Position numbers and translations under genes: made by a program | DNA from: JACKDX01 sp964640175 | Lineage (GTDB): Bacteria > Myxococcota_A > Polyangia > Polyangiales > GCA-016699535 | Length of the DNA stretch: 46,716 nt | Assembly (NCBI GenBank): GCA_964640175.1 | Contig: CAZXFW010000015.1 | Span: 1 to 46,716, forward strand | Direction: 5' to 3' | Shown here: piece by piece, positions 8,039 to 17,591 of the stretch | How positions within the stretch are numbered: the first letter of the stretch is position 1 | Layout of the letters: the number at the start of each line of letters is the position of its first letter | Notes under the pieces: model-generated | Database searches by the model: none | What the model saw: the letters and a program-made list of their open reading frames with translations, nothing else | What the model was told of the DNA's origin: nothing

Positions 8039-11000
8039 ATGAAGGATATTTTCAGTTTTTTCGAGAAGCCCAAAGATCCTACGTCCTTTTCTGCCATTCG
8101 TATTTCCCTGGCTTCTCCAGAGAAGATACGAGAATGGTCGCATGGTGAAGTCAAAAAACCAGAGACCATTAACTACCGCACGTTTAAGCCAGAACGTGAT
8201 GGCCTGTTTTGCGCTAAGATCTTTGGCCCCGTCAAAGATTTTGAGTGCAATTGCGGCAAATACAAGCGCATGAAGCATCGAGGTATTGTCTGTGAAAAGT
8301 GCGGCGTTGAGGTTATCCCAAGCAAGGTTCGTCGGAGCCGACTTGGTCATGTTACGCTTGCGACGCCTGTTGCGCACATCTGGTTTTTGAAAAGTTTACC
8401 CTCGCGTATAGGCGCAGTACTAGACATTACGCTCAAAGAGCTTGAGCGTGTGCTTTATTGTGAGTCTTACATTGTACTTAGCGGCGGAGATACTCCGCTT
8501 AAGCGTCGAGAAATTCTTTCTGAGGAGCGTTATCAAGAGCTGCTTAATGAATATGGGCCAGGGTCTTTTGAAGCTGGCATGGGCGGAGAAGCCATCTTAG
8601 AGCTGCTCAAGACAGTGGATGTTCATGCTGAGTCTGAGGCTTTGCGCGCCGAAATGCGGCAAACCACAAGTGACACTAAGCGGAAAAAGATTTCCAAGCG
8701 GCTTAAGGTTATTGAAGCATTCCGTGACTCCGGCAACCGTCCAGAGTGGATGATGTTGACTGTGATTCCAGTGTTACCTCCAGACCTAAGGCCATTGGTT
8801 CCTTTGGATGGTGGACGGTTTGCTACTTCGGATCTCAATGATCTGTATCGCCGCGTCATCAACCGTAACAATCGGCTCAAGCGTCTTATTGAGCTTAATG
8901 CTCCAGAAATCATCATCCGTAACGAGCGGCGCATGTTGCAAGAAGCGGTGGATGCATTGTTTGACAATGGACGTCGTGGCAAGACCATTACAGGTCCTAA
9001 CAAGCGTCCTCTGAAATCTTTGAGCGACATGCTTAAAGGTAAGCAGGGCCGTTTCCGTCAGAACTTGTTGGGTAAACGTGTCGATTACTCGGGTCGCTCT
9101 GTCATCGTCGTCGGTCCCAATCTCAAGTTACATCAGTGCGGGCTGCCAAAGCGTATGGCGTTGGAGCTTTTCAAACCATTCATTTACAGCAAGCTTGAAG
9201 AGCGTGGTTATGTGACCACCATTAAGAGCGCCAAAAAACTTGTCGAAAAAGAAAAAGCTGAGGTGTGGGATATCCTCGAAGAGGTTATCACCGAGCATCC
9301 GGTATTGTTAAACCGTGCTCCTACCTTACATCGGTTGGGCATTCAGGCATTTGAACCTATTCTCATCGAAGGCAAAGCTATTCAGCTTCATCCTTTGGTG
9401 TGTGCAGCATTCAACGCAGACTTCGATGGCGATCAGATGGCAGTGCACGTGCCGCTGTCAATCGAGGCGCAAATGGAAGCCCGCGTTCTGATGATGAGCA
9501 CCAACAACATTCTGTCGCCTGCAAGTGGTAGGCCTATCATTAATCCGACCCAAGATATCGTCTTGGGTTTGTATTACATGACGCGTGAAAAGCCGTTCGC
9601 GCGAGGGTGTTATCGCGAAGGCAGTAAAACTACTGGTTATCAGCGAGGAGTGTATGCTTCGGCTGAAGAAGTGCGTATGGCATACGATGCTGGTGAGGTT
9701 GATTTACACGCACGCATCAAGGCTCGCATTCGTGGAAAGATGCGCGATACGACGGTAGGACGTGTTTTGGTGAGTGAAGTCCTTCCAGAGCAGGTGGACT
9801 TTGAGTTGATCAACAAGGTGCTTGATAAAAAGGCTTTGAGTACCTTGATTGACCAATGCTATCGACAAAGCCGTAACAAATCCACGGTACTGCTTGCAGA
9901 TCGTCTTCGTACGCTCGGCTTTACTATGTCTACCAAAGCAGGAATCTCGATTTGCATGGAAGACATGGTGATTCCAAAGAGCAAAGCCGAGCTCTTGGAT
10001 CGTGCTCAAAAAGACGTTGAAACTGTAATCGAGCAGTATCAAGAGGGTCTAATCACCGACGGCGAGCGCTACAATAAGACAGTTGATATTTGGGCGGATG
10101 CTGCTGATCAGGTTGCTCGTGATCTGCTCGATGGAATCGGGCGCGATCGGGTGACTGACTCCGAGACTGGCGATACCAAAGAAATGCCTTCATTTAATCC
10201 AATTTTTATGATGGCAGACTCAGGTGCTCGTGGTTCCAACCAGCAGATTCGTCAGCTGGCTGGCATGCGTGGCTTGATGGCTAAGCCTTCGGGTGAAATT
10301 ATTGAAACACCCATCACCGCCAATTTCCGTGAAGGCTTGACGGTGTTGCAATACTTCATTTCGACTCACGGCGCCCGTAAGGGTTTGGCTGACACGGCAT
10401 TGAAGACCGCCAACTCAGGGTATTTGACGCGTCGGCTCGTCGATGTGGCTCAAGATGCCACCATCAACGAGTATGACTGTCGGACCATCGATGGCATCTG
10501 GGTGCAGAAGTTGGAAGAAGGTGGCGAAGTTGTGCAACCGTTGGGTGAGCGCATTCTTGGCCGTGTTGCCCTTGAAGACATTGTGGATCCAGTCACTGGC
10601 GACATCATTGTCAAAGCCAATGGCGAGATCGATGAAGACTTGGTGACGCGAATTGAGGATGCTGGTATCGAGCGTATTTTGATTCGTTCCGTGCTTGCGT
10701 GTCAGTCAAGACGCGGCATTTGTGCTTTGTGTTATGGCCGTGATCTAGCCCGTGGGTACACCGTCAATATTGGAGAGACGGTGGGTGTCATTGCCGCGCA
10801 AAGCATTGGTGAGCCAGGTACGCAGCTGACCATGCGTACGTTCCATATTGGTGGAGCTGCTGCGCGTGGAAAGATCGAGCAATCAAGTTTGGAGAATCGA
10901 TCGGAAGGTGTGGTGCGCCTAGAAAACACATCGCTGATCGAAAAGAAGGATGGCTCGGTGGTCGTGATGAATCGCCATGGCCAGATCAAATTGGTGGATG

Positions 11001-12226
11001 ATTCCGGCCGCGAGCGTGAGCGATATCGATTAACCTATGGTGCAGTCCTTAAGGTACGTGAAGGTGAGCGCATTGAGAAAGGCACGCTGATCGCGGAGTG
11101 GGATCCGTATGCGATTCCAATTCTTACCGAGGCAGGAGGCATCGTCCATTACGAAGATATTATTGAAGGCGTCACCATGGAAGAGAAGTTGGACGAGGTG
11201 ACGGGTTTGTCTCGTCGTGTTGTGATCGAGTCACGCGATGCTGCTGCAAGGCCACGTATGGTAATCAAGCCAGGAAATACCGCAGATGGTGAGTCGGCAG
11301 AAGACGATGTGGTATTGGCTCGGTATTTCCTTCCTGTGGGGGCCAACATTATCCCTCCAGAAGGTCAACAGGTGGAAGCTGGCGAGATCATTGCTAAAAT
11401 TCCGCGTGAAACCACCAAGACCAAGGATATTACCGGTGGGTTGCCACGTGTGGCAGAGCTTTTCGAAGCACGTAAACCAAAGGATCACGCGATCGTTTCT
11501 GATATTGATGGTGTGGTGGGCTTTGGTAAGGATACCAAGGGCAAGCGTAAGGTTATCATCACGCCAGAGCTAGGTGATCCTGAGGAATATCTCATTGCAA
11601 AAGGTAAGCACTTGACGGTTAAGGAAGGTGACCAGGTGCGTGCTGGAGAACCGTTGATGGATGGTCCAGCAAGTCCTCACGACATTTTGCGTGTACAAGG
11701 TGAAAAAGCCTTGGCGGCATGGTTGGTCAACGAGATCCAACAAGTCTACCGGTTACAGGGCGTGACGATTAACGACAAGCACATCGAGGCTATCGTGCGT
11801 CAGATGTTGCGACGTGTGCGTATTCGAGATGTCGGCGACACAAACTTCCTGATTGATGAGCAAGTCGAAAAGGCAATATTCGAACTCGAAAACGAACGGG
11901 TTATTGGCAATGGTGGCAAGCCTGCAGTGGCAGAGCCCTTGCTTTTGGGTATTACCAAAGCATCTCTGTCGACCGAGTCCTTCATCAGTGCATCTTCCTT
12001 CCAAGAAACGACAAAAGTGCTGACTGAAGCATGTACGTCTGGAAAAATTGATGCGCTGCGAGGCCTGAAAGAAAACGTCATCATGGGACGTTTGATTCCG
12101 GCAGGTACAGGTATGGGTGCATACGACAACCTGGATGTAATCGTCGAAGAGGCTGTGGCCACTGAAGGTCAACGGATATCAGAAAGCTCATACGAGCCTG
12201 CAGCGGTTGCTGGTAATAAGCTATAG
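8039..12226 (+). CDS. rpoC: DNA-directed RNA polymerase subunit beta prime
   Basis: Catalytic subunit carrying the active-site magnesium loop NADFDGDQMAVH at about residues 457-468. The N-terminal zinc site (CNCG ... CEKC, about residues 70-88) and the second zinc cluster ending CQSRRGICALC (about 888-898) are intact. The bridge-helix and trigger-loop region contains GEPGTQLTMRTFH. The 1395-residue length fits proteobacterial RpoC. It begins two bases after rpoB. Its TAG stop (12224-12226) lies in the left arm of the hairpin shared with upp. Confidence 0.98.
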   Translation: MKDIFSFFEKPKDPTSFSAIRISLASPEKIREWSHGEVKKPETINYRTFKPERDGLFCAKIFGPVKDFECNCGKYKRMKHRGIVCEKCGVEVIPSKVRRSRLGHVTLATPVAHIWFLKSLPSRIGAVLDITLKELERVLYCESYIVLSGGDTPLKRREILSEERYQELLNEYGPGSFEAGMGGEAILELLKTVDVHAESEALRAEMRQTTSDTKRKKISKRLKVIEAFRDSGNRPEWMMLTVIPVLPPDLRPLVPLDGGRFATSDLNDLYRRVINRNNRLKRLIELNAPEIIIRNERRMLQEAVDALFDNGRRGKTITGPNKRPLKSLSDMLKGKQGRFRQNLLGKRVDYSGRSVIVVGPNLKLHQCGLPKRMALELFKPFIYSKLEERGYVTTIKSAKKLVEKEKAEVWDILEEVITEHPVLLNRAPTLHRLGIQAFEPILIEGKAIQLHPLVCAAFNADFDGDQMAVHVPLSIEAQMEARVLMMSTNNILSPASGRPIINPTQDIVLGLYYMTREKPFARGCYREGSKTTGYQRGVYASAEEVRMAYDAGEVDLHARIKARIRGKMRDTTVGRVLVSEVLPEQVDFELINKVLDKKALSTLIDQCYRQSRNKSTVLLADRLRTLGFTMSTKAGISICMEDMVIPKSKAELLDRAQKDVETVIEQYQEGLITDGERYNKTVDIWADAADQVARDLLDGIGRDRVTDSETGDTKEMPSFNPIFMMADSGARGSNQQIRQLAGMRGLMAKPSGEIIETPITANFREGLTVLQYFISTHGARKGLADTALKTANSGYLTRRLVDVAQDATINEYDCRTIDGIWVQKLEEGGEVVQPLGERILGRVALEDIVDPVTGDIIVKANGEIDEDLVTRIEDAGIERILIRSVLACQSRRGICALCYGRDLARGYTVNIGETVGVIAAQSIGEPGTQLTMRTFHIGGAAARGKIEQSSLENRSEGVVRLENTSLIEKKDGSVVVMNRHGQIKLVDDSGRERERYRLTYGAVLKVREGERIEKGTLIAEWDPYAIPILTEAGGIVHYEDIIEGVTMEEKLDEVTGLSRRVVIESRDAAARPRMVIKPGNTADGESAEDDVVLARYFLPVGANIIPPEGQQVEAGEIIAKIPRETTKTKDITGGLPRVAELFEARKPKDHAIVSDIDGVVGFGKDTKGKRKVIITPELGDPEEYLIAKGKHLTVKEGDQVRAGEPLMDGPASPHDILRVQGEKALAAWLVNEIQQVYRLQGVTINDKHIEAIVRQMLRRVRIRDVGDTNFLIDEQVEKAIFELENERVIGNGGKPAVAEPLLLGITKASLSTESFISASSFQETTKVLTEACTSGKIDALRGLKENVIMGRLIPAGTGMGAYDNLDVIVEEAVATEGQRISESSYEPAAVAGNKL

Positions 12227-12244
12227 ATTCCTATAGCTTATTAC
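12213..12244. terminator. Bidirectional hairpin spanning the rpoC and upp stop codons
   Basis: A perfect 14-bp inverted repeat (12213-12226 and 12231-12244) flanks the four-base loop ATTC. The left arm contains the rpoC TAG and the right arm contains the upp TAA on the other strand, leaving 14 bases between the genes. Both transcripts would form the same hairpin. It is AT-rich and lacks a clear T-tract, so whether it terminates or simply protects 3' ends is inference. Confidence 0.6.
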
Positions 12245-12876
12245 GTACCAAACAAACGATCTCCGGCATCCCCGAGGCCGGGGAGAATGTATCCGTGACT
12301 GTTAAGTCGGTCATCCACTGCGGGAGTGTAAATGGGCACTTGAGGATGATGCTCATGAAAATGGCGGATGCCTTCAGGCGCTGCTACGAGGCATACGTAC
12401 TTCAATGATTTGGGGTTTTCGCTTTGAATTCGGCTGACTGCGGCGACCGCAGAATGGCCTGTGGCCAACATGGGATCCAGCACGATGACATCTCGGTCCG
12501 GAAGCAGATTGGGAACACGAAAGAAATACTCCACGGCCTCCAGTGTTTTAGGATCACGGTATAACCCGATGTGTGCCACCCGCGCGGAAGGAAGTACTTG
12601 CAACATGCCATCGAGCATTCCCACGCCTGCACGCAGTACCGCCATCAATACAATTTTCTTTCCTTCCAAGATAAGAGCGCTTGTTTCTTGCAGAGGCGTT
12701 TCGATGTTTCGGGTGACAAGAGGCATGTCCCTTGTGACTTCGTAGGCAAGCAGCATGCTTATTTCTCTAAGAAGTTCTCTAAACGAGCGGGTGCTCGTGT
12801 TCTTGTCTCTCATCAAGGACAGTTTATGAGTGATTAACGGGTGCGATATGACGTGTAGAGGTCCTTTGCTTTGCAT
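12241..12876 (-). CDS. upp: Uracil phosphoribosyltransferase
   Basis: UPRT salvages uracil by joining it to PRPP to make UMP. The 211-residue protein has the PRPP-binding segment VIVLDPMLATGHSA, in which the common GGS reads GHS, and the uracil-binding C-terminus YILPGLGDAGDRLFGT. The start is ATG 12876. It gives the family length, begins with the typical HVISHPLITHKL region and has GGAG about ten bases upstream. A longer reading frame from 12942 would add 22 atypical residues. It is convergent with rpoC. Confidence 0.95.
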   Translation of the reverse strand: MQSKGPLHVISHPLITHKLSLMRDKNTSTRSFRELLREISMLLAYEVTRDMPLVTRNIETPLQETSALILEGKKIVLMAVLRAGVGMLDGMLQVLPSARVAHIGLYRDPKTLEAVEYFFRVPNLLPDRDVIVLDPMLATGHSAVAAVSRIQSENPKSLKYVCLVAAPEGIRHFHEHHPQVPIYTPAVDDRLNSHGYILPGLGDAGDRLFGT

Positions 12877-12992
12877 TGAGTGAGTGCTCCTGTCCGTAAT
12901 TGGAAGAAAGCCAAGGGTTGCTGATTCCATGCACATGTGCAAGGGGGTGCATCTTGCTTGGAAACGTGTTAGACAAAAAAACTTATCTAAAA

Positions 12993-15395
12993 ATGGACCA
13001 GCAAAGCATAAAAGCAGCGAACCAACCGCAGGGCACGGATGCTAGTTCTGAGTTTCCTGTGGTGGCAGAAGAGCAGCGGGTACTAAGGCGGGTCCAGAAG
13101 CATTTGGCACAGCCTCGGAGAGAGCGCCAAGGCATGCTTATTGACTACGACGCTGAGCTCATTGATTTACGTGACCAGATTACCAATGCTCGGCTGGAAG
13201 ACATTCCTCCGCTGATTGAAGAAATGGAGCGGCTTCAGCAGGTGGCTGCGCGACGCGCTCAAGTCACTACGGGCCATGTGGATAGTGCATCGCCGTACTT
13301 TGCACGTATGGTGCTTGAAGAGGATGGCAGAAAGCGGGAGGTGCTCATAGGTCGCAGTACGTATCTCGACTCCCGCACGGGCGTTCGCATCGTGGACTGG
13401 CGTAATGCTCCAGTGAGTCGTTTGTATTATCGCTATGCCGAAGGAGACGACTACGAAGAAGACTTTGGTGGGCGTCGTGTGGAAGGTGAAGTGTTGATAC
13501 GGCGCGGTCTTGGTATTCGAGGAGGTGAGCTCCAAAGAATTACCACCCCCGATGAAACATACGTGCAAACGCCCGAAGGTGGTTGGCGTAAGATGGCAGT
13601 GGAGCAGATTCAGCTTCAAGGTGGGCAGGGGACGGCTCTTCGACCTGAACATCATCATAAGCCTGGACAGCTTGGCGTGGGTGCAGATGGGTTAGGACGT
13701 ACTGACCGTTATCTTCCTGAGATCACGGCACTGATTGATCCACGGCAGTTTGATCTGATCACACGTCCTGATGCGGGATTAGTGGTGATTCAAGGCGGCG
13801 CAGGCAGTGGCAAAACGACCATTGGATTACACCGCATGGCCTACCTTTCATTCAATGACCCAAAGCGGTTTCGTTCCGACAAAATGCTTGTCGTTGTATT
13901 TAACGAAGCCCTTGCACGCTATATGTCAAAAGTATTGCCTGCGTTAGGGGTGGAGGGTGTAGCGGTCATCACCTACGAAGCCTGGGTGCAGAAACTCAAG
14001 AAAGTACACTACGAGACCCTTCCAAAAGAGTACTCAGACGAAACTCCTGGGACGGTCACTCGACTGAAGAAGCATCCTGCGATGCTGCGACTCATTGACG
14101 ATATGGTTGAGCAGCTATCGGAGCAGTTTGTGCAAGAGCTTGCTGAGAAACTGTCTGATCAGGCCATGACTGAGTTAAAACGCGGCTGGAAGCAATCCCA
14201 AGGCCTTGCTCTCTATGAACGGCTTGAGGCTTTGCATGCGTGGATTTTAAAAGAACCCAATACATGTAGTCAGGGAGATGTCATTTATGTTCAAAGCGTA
14301 ATTGAGCGCTGGCAGTCACGTCGCTTGGATGTGGTAGAAGCGTGGGCGGAACTTTTGGGGAATAAGGCATGTTTGAGTGATGCTTTGGAAAATGCAGATC
14401 CGGGTAGTTGGAATGCCGCCGAGTTACAGTCTGCTCATGTTTGGTGCCTAAGGCATTGTGATGCTGTCTTACAAGAAGCAGAAAGGCGCGATCAAGAGAT
14501 TCGCGATCGGGCGAGTTCTGAAAGCCATTCGGACGAGACTGAAGAGATTATAGGCGTTGACGGACAGGTGGAACGTGATGTTGTCACGTTGGATCGAGAA
14601 GATGACACGTTGCTTTTGCGGCTTCATCAACGCCTACGAGGCCCATTGCGTCATCGCAAGGAACGTTTGAGTTATGAACACTTGCTAGTGGACGAAGCGC
14701 AAGATCTCAGTCCTGTGGAATTGGCGGTGATACTTGGGACCGCGAGTGAACAGCAAAGCGTGACACTTGCCGGCGATGTGGCTCAACGCATCTATATGGA
14801 TAACGGATTTACTACGTGGGAGAAGGTCTTCGAACAGCTTGGGCTTTCACACATTGAAATAGAGCCGTTACGCATTAGTTATCGTTCCACTGTCGAGATT
14901 ATGAACTTTGCTCAGCATGTCCTTGGTGAGGTAGAACAAGGCCCTTCGGGCAAGGCGGTGCGGACAGGTGCCCCTGTCGAGCTTTTCAAATTCACCCATG
15001 CAGGAGATGCTGTAGGGTTTTTAGGTGAGGCTTTGCGGGAAGTGGTGCGTCGAGAGCCATTGAGTTCTATCGCGCTTATTGCGAGGCATCCTGAGCAGGC
15101 CGATATGTATTACGAAGGCCTAGTCAACTCAGAAGTGCCTAATGTACGGCGGGTTGCAGAGCAAGATTTTTCATTCAAGCCTGGGGTCGATGTCACGGAT
15201 ATTCGACAAGTCAAAGGGCTGGAATTTGATTATGTCATATTGTTGGAAGCCTCGACGGCTGTCTATCCGAATGATGATGAGTCCAGGCATTTGTTGCACA
15301 TTGGCGCTACTCGTGCAGCCCATCAATTGTGGGTCGTGGTTGTGGGTGAGCCATCGCGATTGCTTCCAAAAACGTTGCTGGAAGCTGCGCTTTAG
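12993..15395 (+). CDS. HelD-type RNA polymerase-recycling ATPase (UvrD-like superfamily 1)
   Basis: HelD proteins use SF1 motor domains and a coiled-coil arm to pull stalled RNA polymerase off DNA. From ATG 12993 the protein is about 800 residues. It has an N-terminal helical arm, then a HelD-specific region including PYFARM, VLIGRSTY and VDWRNAPVSRLYY. Walker A follows as GGAGSGKTT near residue 270, Walker B-like VDEAQDL, and a C-terminal RQVKGLEFDYVILLEA motif. The general UvrD/Rep type lacks the VDWR region. No strong ribosome-binding site precedes ATG 12993, and in-frame TTG 12900 or GTG 12966 are alternatives. It lies close to rpoBC, which suits a polymerase partner. Confidence 0.85.
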   Translation: MDQQSIKAANQPQGTDASSEFPVVAEEQRVLRRVQKHLAQPRRERQGMLIDYDAELIDLRDQITNARLEDIPPLIEEMERLQQVAARRAQVTTGHVDSASPYFARMVLEEDGRKREVLIGRSTYLDSRTGVRIVDWRNAPVSRLYYRYAEGDDYEEDFGGRRVEGEVLIRRGLGIRGGELQRITTPDETYVQTPEGGWRKMAVEQIQLQGGQGTALRPEHHHKPGQLGVGADGLGRTDRYLPEITALIDPRQFDLITRPDAGLVVIQGGAGSGKTTIGLHRMAYLSFNDPKRFRSDKMLVVVFNEALARYMSKVLPALGVEGVAVITYEAWVQKLKKVHYETLPKEYSDETPGTVTRLKKHPAMLRLIDDMVEQLSEQFVQELAEKLSDQAMTELKRGWKQSQGLALYERLEALHAWILKEPNTCSQGDVIYVQSVIERWQSRRLDVVEAWAELLGNKACLSDALENADPGSWNAAELQSAHVWCLRHCDAVLQEAERRDQEIRDRASSESHSDETEEIIGVDGQVERDVVTLDREDDTLLLRLHQRLRGPLRHRKERLSYEHLLVDEAQDLSPVELAVILGTASEQQSVTLAGDVAQRIYMDNGFTTWEKVFEQLGLSHIEIEPLRISYRSTVEIMNFAQHVLGEVEQGPSGKAVRTGAPVELFKFTHAGDAVGFLGEALREVVRREPLSSIALIARHPEQADMYYEGLVNSEVPNVRRVAEQDFSFKPGVDVTDIRQVKGLEFDYVILLEASTAVYPNDDESRHLLHIGATRAAHQLWVVVVGEPSRLLPKTLLEAAL

Positions 15396-15398
15396 TAG

Positions 15399-16841
15399 CT
15401 ATAGTCCAAAGGTTTCACAAGCAGCGGCAACGGTGTCGTTTGCGTATGTGTTTTCAAAGCACTCATTGATGTCGAAAAGGTATTGCCACCAATTACGGAT
15501 CTTGCTGTTGTAAGTGCCCTCTTGACGAGGGAGATGGCCATACCACCAACGCAAGTATCCTCGTTGGGAATAGTTCCAAACCGCTGCGCTAATGTCGAGT
15601 TGCTCTTGTGATGAAGAAGGCCAATCAGCGAATGTATGACAATTGTTTTTGACAGTAAAAGTGCTGTTGTAGTCGTATGCGTTTGTGCCAGCAATGTTTG
15701 GAGGGAAGTGGATTGTGCCGCATCCTGTATTTCCTGGACTAACGTGCTGGTAGCTTGTAAAGCTATCCCATGCATGTTGCGGCGTGGTTTTGTTCCAACT
15801 CCCGAAGGTATGCGCCATGATGGATTCGGCACGATGCCCTAACGAATGCATGGCCATCGCGATGGCTGTATCGATTTGAATATACCCATAGTTAAAGCCC
15901 ATGATAACGGCTCTTCGATGGGTTCCTTCATAGTCGCTTGATGGAATGCTTCCATTAATCCAATAGGATCCTTGGCCAACCATAACGCTTTCATAAAATC
16001 CAAACCAAGGGCCTCCCCACATGAACACTTCGTCAATAGCTCCGGAGTTTATCTTTTGTGTCAGGTCGAAGTCGTTGATGATGTTTGAATAATTTGCCCA
16101 ATCAGGTTCATGATGAGTCGAGTCGGTTTTTAACATCTGCAGATAAGCATCGGTGGTGTACTGAAAGCCGTCTGCTTTGACAGGAATGGCATTAACGTCG
16201 ATCCATTCAACAATGCTATAGCGAATCAAACCCCCACTGCATAGCCCAACATCTTGTATGAATGTTTCGGTTAATTGGCGAGGTGAGAGCCAGTTTAAAT
16301 ATTTATGCAAAGGTTGTCCGTCGACAAGAGGGTTGAAGTGAATGCCAAGCACCTTGATCGTCAATCCATCCGATTGTCCAATGGGGATGTCGTGTTGGGT
16401 TTGATGGTTTGCTGTCGCTGCCGTGTGGCTTGTGGTGGCTTGAAAACAGGTTGCAAGCTGCGGTGCAATGTGTACTTCGTAATCACCAGGCGTGAGTGTG
16501 TTGAAGGTGTACTGGCCATTAATGTCAGTCGTCGATGTAAGGGCACTTCCTGTTAATGCGACTTGCACTCCAGAAATACCTTGGCCGGTAGTTGGATGAA
16601 TCACGCGCCCATAAATAACCCCTTGGTCAGGGTCGGGCTCGCTTGGAGGCGTGGGCGAGGGAGGGTCAGGAAGCATGGGTGAAACAGGTTTATCGGAATC
16701 AGGAAGACCATGGGAAAGAGTCTCCGCGGGCTCACGCTCATCGTTTGGTACAGGCGTGGATGTGTCGGTGGAATAACGACAGCTACTTGCAATAAGGCTT
16801 ACAAGAAGTGCTCCTAGCAGATGTGTTTTCGAGTACGACAT
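15399..16841 (-). CDS. Secreted lipoprotein with carboxypeptidase-regulatory-like fold and HxxGHxxE motif
   Basis: The protein (480 residues) starts with a lipoprotein signal ending LIASSC (Cys21). A proline-rich linker follows at about 27-72, then a beta-sandwich of the carboxypeptidase-regulatory/CNA-B type at about 73-125 (GRVIHP, GQYTFNTLTPGDYEV). The larger C-terminal domain has the motif HSLGHRAE (His332, His336, Glu339), which resembles a zinc-protease site. It also has paired cysteines and a tryptophan-rich end with RWWYGHLPR and NWWQYLFD. I recognise the look of a conserved secreted family but know no function for it. GAGGGG lies just before ATG 16841. It is convergent with the helD-like gene, three bases away. 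Confidence 0.8.
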   Translation of the reverse strand: MSYSKTHLLGALLVSLIASSCRYSTDTSTPVPNDEREPAETLSHGLPDSDKPVSPMLPDPPSPTPPSEPDPDQGVIYGRVIHPTTGQGISGVQVALTGSALTSTTDINGQYTFNTLTPGDYEVHIAPQLATCFQATTSHTAATANHQTQHDIPIGQSDGLTIKVLGIHFNPLVDGQPLHKYLNWLSPRQLTETFIQDVGLCSGGLIRYSIVEWIDVNAIPVKADGFQYTTDAYLQMLKTDSTHHEPDWANYSNIINDFDLTQKINSGAIDEVFMWGGPWFGFYESVMVGQGSYWINGSIPSSDYEGTHRRAVIMGFNYGYIQIDTAIAMAMHSLGHRAESIMAHTFGSWNKTTPQHAWDSFTSYQHVSPGNTGCGTIHFPPNIAGTNAYDYNSTFTVKNNCHTFADWPSSSQEQLDISAAVWNYSQRGYLRWWYGHLPRQEGTYNSKIRNWWQYLFDINECFENTYANDTVAAACETFGL

Positions 16842-17044
16842 AACCCCTCAATACCTTTTTGTTGATAAAATCAGCAAAAACTATGCCAGCGATCTGTCCT
16901 GGTCTCGTTCCAAAAGCGTTTGTCTCCAGACCTGAGTATGGCGTCCTTTGTCCATTCTACACGGCAGGTCCCCCAATAGAGCTATGCTTGACTGAATGTG
17001 CCAATCATTTTAAGCCTTAGCACAGACAACAAAGAGGTGAGGCT

Positions 17045-17437
17045 ATGGCTGGCTATGTGGTTGAAATTGAGGAGAAAACTCTCAAAAACGCAAACTTCCG
17101 CGAGGTATTGTTCACAGGGCCACACGCGCAGCTAGTGGTGATGACCCTTGGCCCAAACGAAGAAATTGGAATGGAGTCCCATGACGGCATTGACCAGTTT
17201 GTTCGCATCGAAGCTGGACAAGGGCTGGCCATCCTTGATGGCAAAGAGCATTCTTTAAAAGATGGGACTGCGGTGGTGATTCCTGCAAGGACAAAACACA
17301 ATATTATCAATAATTCTCGCACAGAGCCGCTGAAGCTTTATTCTGTATATACCTCTCCTGAGCATCCGGATGGCGTAATTCATAAGACCAAGGCCGAGGC
17401 AGATGCCGATGAACGGGAGCACCACGGTAAACACTAA
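17045..17437 (+). CDS. Small cupin-domain protein
   Basis: This 130-residue single-domain protein has one conserved beta-barrel. The first cupin motif is degenerate (MESHDGIDQFVRIEAG), with one histidine where two are usual, and the second ends PARTKHNIIN. The C-terminus PEHPDGVIHKTKAEAD is typical of a common cytosolic cupin subgroup. No substrate can be assigned, and metal binding by His and Asp residues is only likely. AGAGGTGAGG five to ten bases upstream supports ATG 17045. It is divergent from the preceding lipoprotein and lies 154 bp before the Fur-controlled operon, so it may be a separate unit. Confidence 0.85.
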   Translation: MAGYVVEIEEKTLKNANFREVLFTGPHAQLVVMTLGPNEEIGMESHDGIDQFVRIEAGQGLAILDGKEHSLKDGTAVVIPARTKHNIINNSRTEPLKLYSVYTSPEHPDGVIHKTKAEADADEREHHGKH

Positions 17438-17523
17438 AAATTCGTTGATGTCGTAATATTACAGTCAAAAAAAATGCTGCTCCCCCTTGTTTCCAGGGTC
17501 AGTAGACTGTAAAAGGCAACAAC

Positions 17524-17538
17524 TGAAAATGATTATCA
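17524..17538 (+). promoter_or_regulatory. Fur box upstream of the imelysin operon
   Basis: The 15 bases read TGAAAATGATTATCA, which matches the 7-1-7 Fur consensus TGATAATNATTATCA at 13 of the 14 defined positions. It lies 53 bases before the ATG of the first imelysin-like gene. The only matching downstream genes are of a class known to be iron-regulated. In iron-replete cells Fur-Fe2+ would block this promoter; in starvation the operon would be expressed. The exact -10/-35 elements are not obvious. ATTATC within the box may overlap the promoter. Confidence 0.75.
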
Positions 17539-17591
17539 AAGCCTTTTTCAACAAGGGTAGAGTTTAACTTAACAGTAGGAGCGTTCGAACA

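Noticed and set aside
12900..12992. N-terminal extension of the HelD-like gene from TTG 12900
   Set aside because: Its sequence is Cys-rich and unlike HelD starts and no ribosome-binding site supports it. It remains possible, so it is only noted.
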